In this document: piece by piece, positions 17,745-27,100 of the stretch
Layout of the letters: every line of letters begins with the position of its first letter
Numbering within the stretch: the first letter of the stretch is position 1
From: M269 sp964640795
GTDB taxonomy: Bacteria > Pseudomonadota > Gammaproteobacteria > Enterobacterales > Alteromonadaceae
Direction of reading: 5' to 3'
Length of the DNA stretch: 64,000 bases
Assembly (NCBI GenBank): GCA_964640795.1
Contig: CAZXIN010000003.1
Location: 124,001-188,000, forward strand
Notes under the pieces: model-generated
What the model was told of the DNA's origin: nothing
The model's database searches: none
What the model saw: the letters and a program-made list of their open reading frames with translations, nothing else
Position numbers and translations under genes: made by a program

Positions 17745-19271
17745 ATGGAAAGTGAAATTGAGCTGAAATTATTAGTGCCTGAGAATGCAGGTGAGTTATT
17801 GCATGGCTACCTAGAATCAAACTTCTCTCAGCAGTACACGATGAACGAAGCCAAACTTTATAATCAGTATTACGATACCGCTGATAAACAGTTACGTGCG
17901 CATGATATTGGATTAAGGGTCCGCGGTAAAAATAACCAGTTTGAACAAACTATTAAGACTAAGGGACAGGTTGTTGGAGGTTTGCACAGTCGGCCAGAAT
18001 ATAATGTTGTGTTGGGCAATGATAAGCCTGACCTCTCTCTTTTTGAGGAAAGCGTGTGGCCAGATTCGCTTAACGCAGAATCATTGCAAGTAGCGTTGCT
18101 TCCGTTATTCACCACGCATTTTAAAAGAACGAGCTTTCTTCTTGATTATAATGAAACCAGTCAAATTGAATTAGTTTTTGATCACGGCGCTATTGTTGTT
18201 GATGAGCAGCAAAGTGTTATTTGTGAGATTGAATTAGAATTAAAACAAGGTGAAGTTACTGATCTTTGTCAGTTAGCAAAGAAGATTGCTGAAAGTATAC
18301 CGGTGAGATTGGGCAATAAAAGTAAGGCAGCTCGAGGTTACGCTATGGTTGCTCGTGATGCTCAAGAACCCAGCAGCAACCTACAGGTATTATCATTAGG
18401 TGAGTCGGATACTAACGAACAAGCGTTTATTAATGCGGTGACTTATGGCTTTGAGTTTTGGCAGAGGCACCAAGAAGCTTACTTTCTACAAAATAAAGTA
18501 CGGCATTTAGGCCATGTCTACCAGGGAATGAGGTTAACTCTTCAAGCACTCGTTTTGTTCATGCCTAGCATTGATTGCGAAGATGTTTTGGCACTTCATC
18601 AACGGCTGTCAGCGCTCGTTTCGGAGTGGAGTTGGATTGAAGCCTTGGTACGCATTAAGCAATTTCGATCACGAAAGGGACTATACAGAAAGCTTATTGA
18701 CAAAAGTCCCGCTTTCTTAAGCTACCTTCATGGTCGCAGTGAAGGGTTATTAATTCAGCATGATCCGAAGCAGAGTATGACAGAAACGTTCTATAGCCAA
18801 CTGTGTTTGGATATAGTGAATATGTTACACGATAAGCCTTGGCGTAAGAAAGGTGATGCTTGGCAAAGACCGATTGCTCATTCCGCTAAGAGTCGGTTGA
18901 CCCAAAGTTGGCATAACATTGTACAAATTATGCCGTATAAGAAGTCTATGACTGCTGAACAATATATTCTGTGTGAAGTGGTGTTGAGGCAAACTCAATA
19001 TAATGGACTGTTTCTGGCTGGCCTTTACGACTCGCCGGAACGGGATCAATTTCGAAGCTTATGGCTTGATCTGCTCAGTGGTATTAAAGAGCTAAATAGC
19101 CTTTCTTTTTTACTCGATGAAGTTGACGATGCCTGTAAAAGTGAAGACAACGAAGAGTCTTTTAAGGAATTTGAATCTCTGCGAACTTGGTCTCAAGATA
19201 AAGTCCAACATCTACTGGGTATTATGGAACAGTCACGTAAACAAGTTGTGAAAATAAAGCCCTATTGGTAA
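17745..19271 (+). CDS. ygiF: CYTH-CHAD inorganic triphosphatase
   Basis: The N-terminal CYTH domain (about 1-200) begins MESEIELKL, the ExExK signature that binds triphosphate and metal. The C-terminal part (about 225-500) is a CHAD helical domain rich in His and Arg, a polyphosphate-binding fold. E. coli YgiF has the same pair and hydrolyses inorganic tripolyphosphate. Here the protein has 508 residues. A TTG 39 bases upstream extends the frame, but the ExExK motif belongs near the N terminus, so I chose ATG 17745. The gene symbol follows domain order and the nearby ygiM homologue. CHAD sequence conservation is weak, so that boundary is approximate. Confidence 0.85.
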   Translation: MESEIELKLLVPENAGELLHGYLESNFSQQYTMNEAKLYNQYYDTADKQLRAHDIGLRVRGKNNQFEQTIKTKGQVVGGLHSRPEYNVVLGNDKPDLSLFEESVWPDSLNAESLQVALLPLFTTHFKRTSFLLDYNETSQIELVFDHGAIVVDEQQSVICEIELELKQGEVTDLCQLAKKIAESIPVRLGNKSKAARGYAMVARDAQEPSSNLQVLSLGESDTNEQAFINAVTYGFEFWQRHQEAYFLQNKVRHLGHVYQGMRLTLQALVLFMPSIDCEDVLALHQRLSALVSEWSWIEALVRIKQFRSRKGLYRKLIDKSPAFLSYLHGRSEGLLIQHDPKQSMTETFYSQLCLDIVNMLHDKPWRKKGDAWQRPIAHSAKSRLTQSWHNIVQIMPYKKSMTAEQYILCEVVLRQTQYNGLFLAGLYDSPERDQFRSLWLDLLSGIKELNSLSFLLDEVDDACKSEDNEESFKEFESLRTWSQDKVQHLLGIMEQSRKQVVKIKPYW

Positions 19272-19592
19272 TTGATTATTTAGTGTTTTATTTCAACGTT
19301 CTTTAGATATTCTTTATGTAAGAGGCAACTGTAAGTAATTTCAGATATTGTCTCTAACATTTATACGATATCCGTACCTCTGAGTTCCGGCGTATATCAT
19401 TGACAATAAAGGATTTAGTCGTACTTGGTTTCTAGCTTGAACAGCTGCCATGATTTATATGCCAAAGCTATTCCTAATGATTTATGTGTAAATAACTCAT
19501 TTTTTAGATTTTATTTATGTTGTTTATTTTTCTCATTCTGGTTGTTAATATGCCGCTTTGACTATATTAGTAGCAACTTTTTAGGGATATTC
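19272..19592. other. Intergenic stretch, AT-rich, no gene found
   Basis: This 321-base stretch separates the CYTH-CHAD gene from the accessory region. One frame upstream of 19593 stays open, but its peptide is hydrophobic and Cys/Phe-rich without a ribosome binding site, so I treat it as non-coding. A promoter for the next gene should be here. I found no convincing pair of -35 and -10 boxes. No tRNA or integration site is visible. Confidence 0.5.
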
Positions 19593-19934
19593 ATGCTTAA
19601 AATAAGCGCAGAGCATATGGATGCAATGGCACAAAACTTCGATTGGTCGAGTATTTATAATGCTTGTCAGGAACATCTAAAAAATCAATACCCTAACAGT
19701 GAACTAATTGGCGATGATGGGAAGATCTTAGTTGAATTGCTTATCTCGCATAAAATCAAGCAGCTCTCCAACCTTAAGTTATTACTGGATTATATCGTGC
19801 AGTATAACGTTACCTTGCCTATGACACATCTGACAGAGCATTTGCCTGATACCGAACATAAAGAAGGCTATCGCGTTGAAGCATTATGTTTGGCTATTGA
19901 GAAGGGCCGAATCAGCATGGCAGTTATGCAGTAG
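19593..19934 (+). CDS. Small uncharacterised protein upstream of the lipase effector gene
   Basis: The 113-residue soluble protein is mostly helical by composition, without a signal peptide. I chose ATG 19593 because AGGGA lies 7 bases upstream; the frame is open further up but that part looks non-coding. The order of features (MLKISAEHMDAM, a conserved helix with H-L-x-x-x-Y-P, then a bundle) resembles small proteins often found beside type VI secretion effector genes, with no solid assignment. It lies 43 bases before the lipase gene on the same strand, so it could be an adaptor or chaperone for it. That is inference from position. Confidence 0.6.
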   Translation: MLKISAEHMDAMAQNFDWSSIYNACQEHLKNQYPNSELIGDDGKILVELLISHKIKQLSNLKLLLDYIVQYNVTLPMTHLTEHLPDTEHKEGYRVEALCLAIEKGRISMAVMQ

Positions 19935-19977
19935 CGGCACACCAACACAAAACCTTATCTCATTAATGGATTAGCCC

Positions 19978-21531
19978 ATGGAAGAAAAGAACAGCGAGCT
20001 AATTGCTCAATGCCCACTGAATGACGAAGAATTTCTGCCCGTCGAACCACCGATAGAGCTAAAGTATCATTTCACCGTCTTTTTTGATGGCACAAATAAC
20101 AGCCGTTTTGATATTAATTATCGTACTCAAGCCACCGAGGAATATCAGGCACTCAAAGCCGATGGCAAAATTGATGCTGGCGGCAGTGTTGAAAATGGTT
20201 ATACCAATATTCACTTTCTGGAAAATAAGTCGCTCAAGAAAGAAGGCTATAACGAAAGCGTCCCAATGTATATTACCGGGGCTGGTACTTTTGACAATGA
20301 ACAGTTTGAGGACATGGATGAAGCGCGTGGTGTGGCTGATTACAACGACGGCTTTTGGGATGTCTCTGCCCGTAAACAGCATTTGGCGGATAAGGCCAGT
20401 CAAGCTGCAGGTTTAGGTGCTGGTCGTGGTGAGACAGGGATTAAAGCCAAAATACAGGAAGCCATTGATAAGTTAAACGAATTTATTCAGGAGGAAATTG
20501 ATGGCATAAGTGATGAGCAAGTTGTCGTTACACTGGATCTAGATGTGTTTGGTTTTAGTCGCGGAGCAGCCACTGCACGTTATTTTTGTTATGTGATTAA
20601 AAATGAGATTCAGCGCCTATACCATAAGGAAGGGCAGGGAGCACACAATGTTAACCTAGGCTTTGTCGGTTTATACGATACCGTGGCCTCGTATTTTGAC
20701 CGGACCAAAGGGCAAAAGTCGTTTGACTATTCTGAGCTTGATTTTATCTCAGCCACTAAATCACTGCACCTTAGTGCTGTCAGAAAAGCCAAGTATGTCG
20801 CCCACTTGTGTGCCGCAGACGAGTTCAGAAAGAACTTTTCATTAACCCTGTGTAAAAGTGTGAAAGACGGTTGTGAGGTGTTTTTGCCGGGTTGCCATTC
20901 TGATGTGGGTGGCAGTTACCGCAGTGATGTGAGTATTGATAACTACCAATTATTTAAAACAGAAAATGCGCATACGCGAGACAGGTTGATGCATTTCTTG
21001 ATACAAGGCGGTTGGTTCTATGAAGTAGACCAAATCCCCGACTGGGCAACAAACACAGCAGCAATAGACACAACAATAAGCATAAGAAAGGATGTTAAGA
21101 TTAAAGAGTCTCGCTATTATCCGCCTCAGGGAGTGGGTTCTTATGCTCCTCCTCAGGTACGTACGCGTTACTCAGCGGTCTGCCAGCAAAAAATACCGGC
21201 TGACTATGCCAAAATCACTCTGGACTTAATGATAGATATTGCCAATACCAGCGGACTGGCTAACTTTAACCTGTCGGGTTACGATTTCTCAAGTTCCAAG
21301 GTGTTACAAGTCGCCAAAGAAAAGCTTTTTACTTACAGTCAGAAATTTTATGGGGTGTCGATGACGGGCGAACAATCAGAGGCCAATGATTGGCATCCGG
21401 GCGCTAATGCACAACCCCTCTGGCTTAAACAACTAAGGCTGAATTATTTGCATTGGTCAGCCGATGTCGGCCTGACTAATGGCCCAAGGATAGTTAATGA
21501 TACTTACACTCGGCAAACCTTTAGCGGTTAG
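19978..21531 (+). CDS. DUF2235 lipase, Tle1-like effector candidate
   Basis: The 517-residue protein belongs to the DUF2235 alpha/beta-hydrolase family, which includes the Tle1 phospholipases injected by type VI secretion systems. The N terminus has the family FFDGTNN motif. The nucleophile elbow GFSRG (192-196) puts Ser194 as catalytic, LYDTVAS has candidate Asp234, and PGCHSDVGGSY has candidate His307. No signal peptide is present, as expected for a toxin exported by type VI secretion. The last seven codons use DNA that also encodes the start of the next gene. No VgrG or Hcp is nearby, so the delivery route is inferred. Activity would be against membrane phospholipids of a target cell. Confidence 0.85.
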   Translation: MEEKNSELIAQCPLNDEEFLPVEPPIELKYHFTVFFDGTNNSRFDINYRTQATEEYQALKADGKIDAGGSVENGYTNIHFLENKSLKKEGYNESVPMYITGAGTFDNEQFEDMDEARGVADYNDGFWDVSARKQHLADKASQAAGLGAGRGETGIKAKIQEAIDKLNEFIQEEIDGISDEQVVVTLDLDVFGFSRGAATARYFCYVIKNEIQRLYHKEGQGAHNVNLGFVGLYDTVASYFDRTKGQKSFDYSELDFISATKSLHLSAVRKAKYVAHLCAADEFRKNFSLTLCKSVKDGCEVFLPGCHSDVGGSYRSDVSIDNYQLFKTENAHTRDRLMHFLIQGGWFYEVDQIPDWATNTAAIDTTISIRKDVKIKESRYYPPQGVGSYAPPQVRTRYSAVCQQKIPADYAKITLDLMIDIANTSGLANFNLSGYDFSSSKVLQVAKEKLFTYSQKFYGVSMTGEQSEANDWHPGANAQPLWLKQLRLNYLHWSADVGLTNGPRIVNDTYTRQTFSG

Positions 21532-22597
21532 CTTCTTATCACTCTTTTTATTAGCAGGATGCGACAGCATGTTTCACTTTTTTAAATCGGATTCAGGTAA
21601 GCCTGAAAAGGCGGTGTGGGGATACTCAGAGTCCGCGCACTATTATGCACCAATGGGTTTTATTAATACCCATATTTTATTAGAGAATGAACGTAAGCTA
21701 ACCTTAAAAGAAGGTGATAACGTCAATAGCTTAAATTGGGGCAATCGGATTACTTCCAGCACTATGAGTAAACGAGCTTATGGTACACCTGTTGGTCTCG
21801 AGGTAAACGTGTATTCAGTGATTGAGAATGTTTTCTATACCGGCAAGTTTGATTTTGATGTTGAGTACGTTAAACAGCTATTGCATACACCTTATGCTTT
21901 AATTGATGAAGAAGAGGAAGTCATGTTTCGGCTGTTAACGGTTGGAGGTGCTCCTAATGGTTTTGTCTCGGTTTGGTTAAGTGGTCGACGCCGAAGAATC
22001 GAAATATTCCACGGACAACTGGAACCTTATGAGCAAGATTGGGAGGAATTCCGACCCAACAATATCTACAAGGCTGGTGACCGCGAGGCCTTCGTGCAAA
22101 AAGAGCTGAACTTCTTTTATGAGGACCATAATCGCCATTTAGCGGACCCAAGCCGTGCGATATTCTCCCAAGCCTACTGGGATTTAGTGCATAAAAAACA
22201 CAATTATGAGTATATTTTCACCGGCCATGTAGGGCATGTGTGGGTGCACTACATCAGTTTTTTTACTGGGGGGTATGACTTTTTAGATGTTAATGCCACG
22301 CATCATGAAGGCACTTTACCTAAAGAACTGCGATTTTATTCAACGGATAAACGTGGTCGTAAAATACACACTAATCTGACGTTAGATGAAGCTTATATTG
22401 CAGACCATATTGATGACATTGATACCTTGTTAGAAGAAGGTGCGCAATTTGAGTTTGAATTTAATGCGGTGGATTTAGGCTCACGAGTGTTTTTGCGTAA
22501 TAAAGGAAAAGTCATGGAGTTGAAACTATCTGAAGCCAAGGTGCGACGAACCGAGAACCCCAATTGGGATGAATTACTACAAAAATCAAAGCAATAG
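21497..22597 (+). CDS. DUF2931-like lipoprotein, candidate immunity protein, copy 1
   Basis: The 366-residue lipoprotein has a lipobox LAGC near residue 22 and should be exported and anchored in the envelope. The pattern of a conserved WG, VNVYSVIENVFYTGKF, and GGAPNGFVSVWLSG matches what I know of the DUF2931 family, some of whose members lie beside DUF2235 lipases. A periplasmic lipoprotein is the expected place for immunity against a phospholipase that arrives in the periplasm. The start overlaps the lipase gene by 35 bases in another frame, implying tight translational coupling. It is copy 1 of a tandem array. The immunity role is inferred from position, not shown. Confidence 0.75.
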   Translation: MILTLGKPLAVSFLSLFLLAGCDSMFHFFKSDSGKPEKAVWGYSESAHYYAPMGFINTHILLENERKLTLKEGDNVNSLNWGNRITSSTMSKRAYGTPVGLEVNVYSVIENVFYTGKFDFDVEYVKQLLHTPYALIDEEEEVMFRLLTVGGAPNGFVSVWLSGRRRRIEIFHGQLEPYEQDWEEFRPNNIYKAGDREAFVQKELNFFYEDHNRHLADPSRAIFSQAYWDLVHKKHNYEYIFTGHVGHVWVHYISFFTGGYDFLDVNATHHEGTLPKELRFYSTDKRGRKIHTNLTLDEAYIADHIDDIDTLLEEGAQFEFEFNAVDLGSRVFLRNKGKVMELKLSEAKVRRTENPNWDELLQKSKQ

Positions 22598-23949
22598 CAC
22601 TGTTGACTTCTAATGATGATGAACAAGGGTACGAAGCGTGATGTTAAGGGTCAGCAAGATACTCAGCAAACCTTTAGCGGTTAGTTTCTTATCACTCTTT
22701 TTATTAGCAGGATGCGACAGCATGTTTCACTTTTTTAAATCGGATTCAGATAAGCCTGAAAAGGCGGTGTGGGGGTACTCAGAGTCTGCGCATTATTATG
22801 CACCAATGGGTTTTATTAATACCCATATATTATTGGAAAACGGCCGAAAGCTAACCTTAAAAGAAGGCGATAACATCAATAGCTTAAGTTGGGGTAATCG
22901 GATTACTTCTAGCACTATGGGAGAGAGGGCTTATGGTATCCCTATTGGTTTAGAAGTAAATGTGTATTCAGTGATTGAGAATACTTTCTATACCGGTCGG
23001 TTTGATTTTGATGTTGAGTACGTTAGGCAGCTACTGCATGTGCCTTATCAGTTACTTGATGAGGAAGAAGAAAGTACTTTCGACTTATTGATCATTGGTG
23101 CTGCACCCAATGGTTTTGTTTCTGTGTGGTTAAGTGGCTTAGGCCGAAGAGTTGAGATATTCCACGGACAACTGCAACCTTATGAGCAAGATTGGGAGGA
23201 ATTCCGACCCAACAATATCTACAAGGCTGGTGACCGCGAGGCCTTCGTGCAAAAAGAGCTGAACTTCTTTTATGAGGACCATAATCGCCATTTAGCGGAC
23301 CCAAGCCGTGCGGTATTCTCGAAAGCCTATTGGGATTTAGTACATAAAAAGCACAATTATGAGTATGTTTTCACCGGCCATGTAGGGCATGTGTGGGTGC
23401 ATAATATAGATTTTTTTACTGCTGAGCATGATGCTTTTGAAGTTGATAAGCGCTACCACGGAGGCACTTTACCGAAGGGACTTAAATTTTATTCCACAGA
23501 TAAGCGAGGGCGAGAGATATATAGCATTTTGGAGTTAGATGAAGAATATATAGCTACCCATATTGATGACATTGATGCCTTGTTAGAAGAAGGTGCGCAA
23601 TTTGAGTTTGAATTTAATGCGGTGGATTTAGGCTCACGAGTGTTTTTGCGTAATAAAGGCAAGGTATTTGAATTCAAGTTGTCAAAAGATGATGTCAGCC
23701 GTTTAGAGTCCCCCAACTGGGATAAGTTAATTCAAAAGGCTAAGCAATAGTACTGTTGACTTCTAATGGTGATGAACAAGGGCACGAAGCGTGATGTTAA
23801 GGATCAGCAAGATACTCGGAAAACCTTTAGTGGTTAGTTTCTTATCACTCTTTTTATTAGCAGGATGCGACAGCATGTTTAACTTTTTTAGATCGGACTC
23901 AGATAAGCCTGAAAAGGCGGTGTGGGGCTACTCAGAGTCTGCACATTAT
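21514..23949 (+). repeat. Tandem array of 2.1 units with a 1153-bp period
   Basis: The lipoprotein genes form direct repeats with offset 1153 bases, constant from copy 1 to copy 2 (21514 with 22667) and copy 2 to copy 3 (22668 with 23821). The intergenic spacer repeats too: a GTTGACTTCTAATG-type stretch follows copies 1 and 2. The array starts inside the end of the lipase gene and breaks off inside copy 3. Confidence 0.9.
22641..23750 (+). CDS. DUF2931-like lipoprotein, candidate immunity protein, copy 2
   Basis: The 369-residue lipoprotein is a close paralogue of copy 1, with lipobox LAGC near residue 25. The two copies align with an exact offset of 1153 bases. Three blocks are nearly identical in DNA: the signal peptide region, 23157-23312 (1 mismatch with copy 1) and 23559-23659 (1 mismatch). 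Between them the proteins differ, for example around residues 125-160 and 255-285. I start at ATG 22641; a GTG directly before it is the alternative. It probably shares transcription with copy 1, 43 bases upstream. Confidence 0.75.
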   Translation: MLRVSKILSKPLAVSFLSLFLLAGCDSMFHFFKSDSDKPEKAVWGYSESAHYYAPMGFINTHILLENGRKLTLKEGDNINSLSWGNRITSSTMGERAYGIPIGLEVNVYSVIENTFYTGRFDFDVEYVRQLLHVPYQLLDEEEESTFDLLIIGAAPNGFVSVWLSGLGRRVEIFHGQLQPYEQDWEEFRPNNIYKAGDREAFVQKELNFFYEDHNRHLADPSRAVFSKAYWDLVHKKHNYEYVFTGHVGHVWVHNIDFFTAEHDAFEVDKRYHGGTLPKGLKFYSTDKRGREIYSILELDEEYIATHIDDIDALLEEGAQFEFEFNAVDLGSRVFLRNKGKVFEFKLSKDDVSRLESPNWDKLIQKAKQ

Positions 23950-23985
23950 AGATTACTTAACTCAAAGACTATCATCTACTTATAG
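23794..23985 (+). pseudogene. Truncated third copy of the DUF2931-like lipoprotein gene
   Basis: The copy starts at the same 1153-base spacing and keeps the signal peptide, lipobox LAGC and the first 50 or so residues, through WGYSESAHY. Homology to copies 1 and 2 then ends at about 23949 and unrelated sequence runs to a stop at 23983-23985. It can encode only a 63-residue lipoprotein stub. It is probably non-functional, although a short exported lipopeptide could still be made. Confidence 0.85.
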
Positions 23986-24077
23986 GAAAAGTTCAGCTGG
24001 CATTGCTTGTGATATATTTGGGATGATTTTGTGATTAAATATTGAGTTTTTGAGACGGGGTGTATAGAGTCTTTACT

Positions 24078-24109
24078 AACCGACATCACATTTTATTATT
24101 TGGTCGGTT
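24078..24109 (+). promoter_or_regulatory. Inverted repeat before the subtilase gene
   Basis: AACCGAC (24078-24084) and GTCGGTT (24103-24109) pair across an 18-base AT-rich loop, after the broken lipoprotein copy and 41 bases before the subtilase start. It could end transcription of the array (TTTT follows weakly) or serve as an operator. I cannot decide which. Confidence 0.4.
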
Positions 24110-24150
24110 TTGCTGAAAGCGATTAAATAGAATTTACGGAGTATAGGGAC

Positions 24151-27100
24151 ATGCGCGCGTTATTGTTTACATTGATACTGTCAGCCTCACTATTCAGCAA
24201 TGTTACTTATGCTCAAAACCCTCAGAACGACTTAACCTCTCAACAAGTAAAAACAACCAGAACAGTTGAGAAAAATGGGGTTTTTGTTGAGCGCCCTGAT
24301 GAAGATATTCCCTCTGTGCCTACTTCCAGCCAAGTCGAGCAAGTAGTTCCCGATAGCTGGATAGTGACTTTTAAGCAAGAGTCTGTTGCTCAGTTTATGC
24401 AAAAGGAAGTCTTGAATACAGGGACGACTTCGCAAGCAACCACTTTAACTAAAGCTAATGCGCCTAGCCTAAGTCAGCGCATAGATAATTACGAAGCCTC
24501 TTTACTTAAACAGCACACTGATTTTGTTGATAGCGCTCGAACACAAGGCTTAGTGAAGTTCTCAGGGCGACACTTTACAAAATCTATTAATGCGATGGTG
24601 ATCTACGCTGACGAGAACGATATAGCTGCTATTCAATCATTTAATGGCGTTAAGTCAGTAACTCCCAATAGAATCTACGCCCCATTACTTACGCATAGTA
24701 CCCGAGCAATAAAAGCAGATCAGGTGTGGCAGCAAAAAGATGAGGGTGACAATAATATTACTGGTATAGGGGTTAAGATTGCCATTCTGGATACCGGCAT
24801 CGACTATACACACGAATCTCTTGGCGGATGCTTTGGAGAAGGATGTAAAGTGGTTGGTGGTTATGATTTCGTCAATGATGATAATGATCCTATTGAAGAT
24901 GAAGACATCTATCGGTTTTTAGGTCACGGTACCCATGTGGCGGGTATCGCTGCCGCGAATGGACAAGTTAGAGGCGTTGCTTACGAGGCAAGCTTATATG
25001 CCTATAAAGTGTGTGGCATCGATAATTGCCCTACAGAGTTTATTTTGGCTGGTCTGGAGATGGCAGCTGATCCTGATGGCGATCCCACAACGGATGATGG
25101 TGCAGACGTCGTTAATTTAAGCCTTGGTTCTCGTTTCGGAGCCCCCGATGGTCCTATACCCACACTGATTAATCAGCTGGTTGAGCAAGGCATTGTGGTT
25201 GTCACTTCTGCTGGAAATGATGGTGGCTTTGCCACTATTGGTGGTATCGCGAGTGCACGTGGTGCGATTACTGTCGCAGCCAGTAATCGAGACTATAGTG
25301 GTATTGTTGACTTTAGTTCAGCAGGTCCTGTTCGAAATGTGGATTATTTAAAACCGGATATTAGTGCACCAGGTGAAGCAATAGAATCCCCTTGTGTCAA
25401 TGAGTTCAGTGTCAATCCAACGTGCTACTTCTCAGGCACTTCTATGGCGTCACCTCATATTGCAGGCGCTGCCGCACTGCTATTGCAAGAATATCCGCAC
25501 TTAACGCCAGCGAATGTTAAATCCCGTCTCGTGACAACTGCTGAAAGGTTTGATGATATTGATAGTGCTTCACAAGGGGCTGGGTTTGTTAATGTTTTTG
25601 AAGCAATAAACGGAAAGTTATCAGTATCACCTGCTTCCATCTTCCTAGGCAACATTGACGCTTCCCAATCCGTATGGTCTAGCACAACTGAGTTGCGCAT
25701 TACTAATTTAAGTGGGAGTAATCAGGAGGTCTCACTGAGAATAGAGCCTTCAGATCACAACGGCATTGAGTATAGAATAATTGGCAGCGTTGAGTTTGAA
25801 CTAACACCTCAACAAAGTAAGTCGGTTGAGATAGAAGTAACTGTTGACACTAATACCTATAATTTGAAAGAAAGTAATGCACTTTTTCTAACAAGCCAGC
25901 TAGGTGTTGAATCTGATGCTGAAACCATCAATGTGCCAGTGGTATTCTCTAAAATGGCAACTTTAATGATGCAGTATCCTGAATTTAGGCCTGCGGAACT
26001 GCATATCTTGAATCAGCGATCAGGTTTGTATCACGTCAATGGTTATGCAAAGTCGGAGTACTACTTACCCATTGGTGATTATAGTGCGTGGGCGATAGAG
26101 GAAGGTTCTGATCAGATAAAGCTTATTATAAATGAAGGTATCGATGTATCGCATGATTCCAGTGCAACTTTTATTGAGTCTAAGGACATCAGTAAAATCC
26201 AATTTAGCCACCTTAAAGATGAAGATGACAAGATCGTTTCACCAGAACGTTATCAAGAGCGTTACTTGTTAGATATCAGTCATGAGCAATCGAGATATTC
26301 CACGACTGTTATAGAGCCATCTTTTAATTTAAGGGAAAAACCGCTTTATATTTCAAATACTAGTGATGATATTACTGTTAGGTTGGCAGCGGCTTTCAAT
26401 CCGCACAGGGATAAGTCAGATAATATTGCAAGGTATTATACGTTTAATAAGAAAATCACTGGCATACGGCAGGATATGGATATTGAAGTTGCCCATAATG
26501 AGACTTCTCAGCTATCACTTAATGTAAACCCGAGTGAAGCAGTCACTGTAGAATTAGATTTGTTACAGAGAGCCAAGCCTGATTACTATCCAACCTCCCG
26601 GTTTAGTTCTAGTGGATTCATTCTAACCGCTCAAAATAAAACTCAGGCCCCCATTGTTTTTGAACAGCCTTTTAAAATAGAACTTCACGGTACTTCTCGT
26701 GATGACCAGAACAATTATGATTTAGGTCTATATAATATCGGGGTTCTGAAACAAGAAAGAACCTATAGTGGTGCTGACAATCAAAAACTAACTAATATAC
26801 AGTTTGATCATTCCAATACGATAAAAAAATGGACTACCTTCAATTTTGTGGATGATGCCTCTGATGATTTACTTTTTCATAATAGTGTTTTATCAGATAT
26901 TAACTTTACCGCCCCGCTCTTATCGCCACTCCATTATTTTATCTATAACAATGTAGATGACAGGTTAGAGCTCTCTGTTGGTGCGGAAAACCTCTTTGAT
27001 TTTTTTTACTTTGAAGCGTCAGATAGATTAAGGGAAGCAGAATCTAAATATGATTTGTACTGCAATGGTGGACGCATTTTGTCCGGTTCGGCAGGATTTT

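Noticed and set aside
19425..19592. Upstream extension of the small protein before the lipase
   Set aside because: The extra 56 residues are hydrophobic and Cys-rich, and the AGGGA ribosome binding site supports the start at 19593.
21954..22151. Antisense open frame conserved in both lipoprotein copies (also 23092-23304)
   Set aside because: Its conservation follows from the near-identical DNA block of the sense genes. It has no ribosome binding site or independent support.
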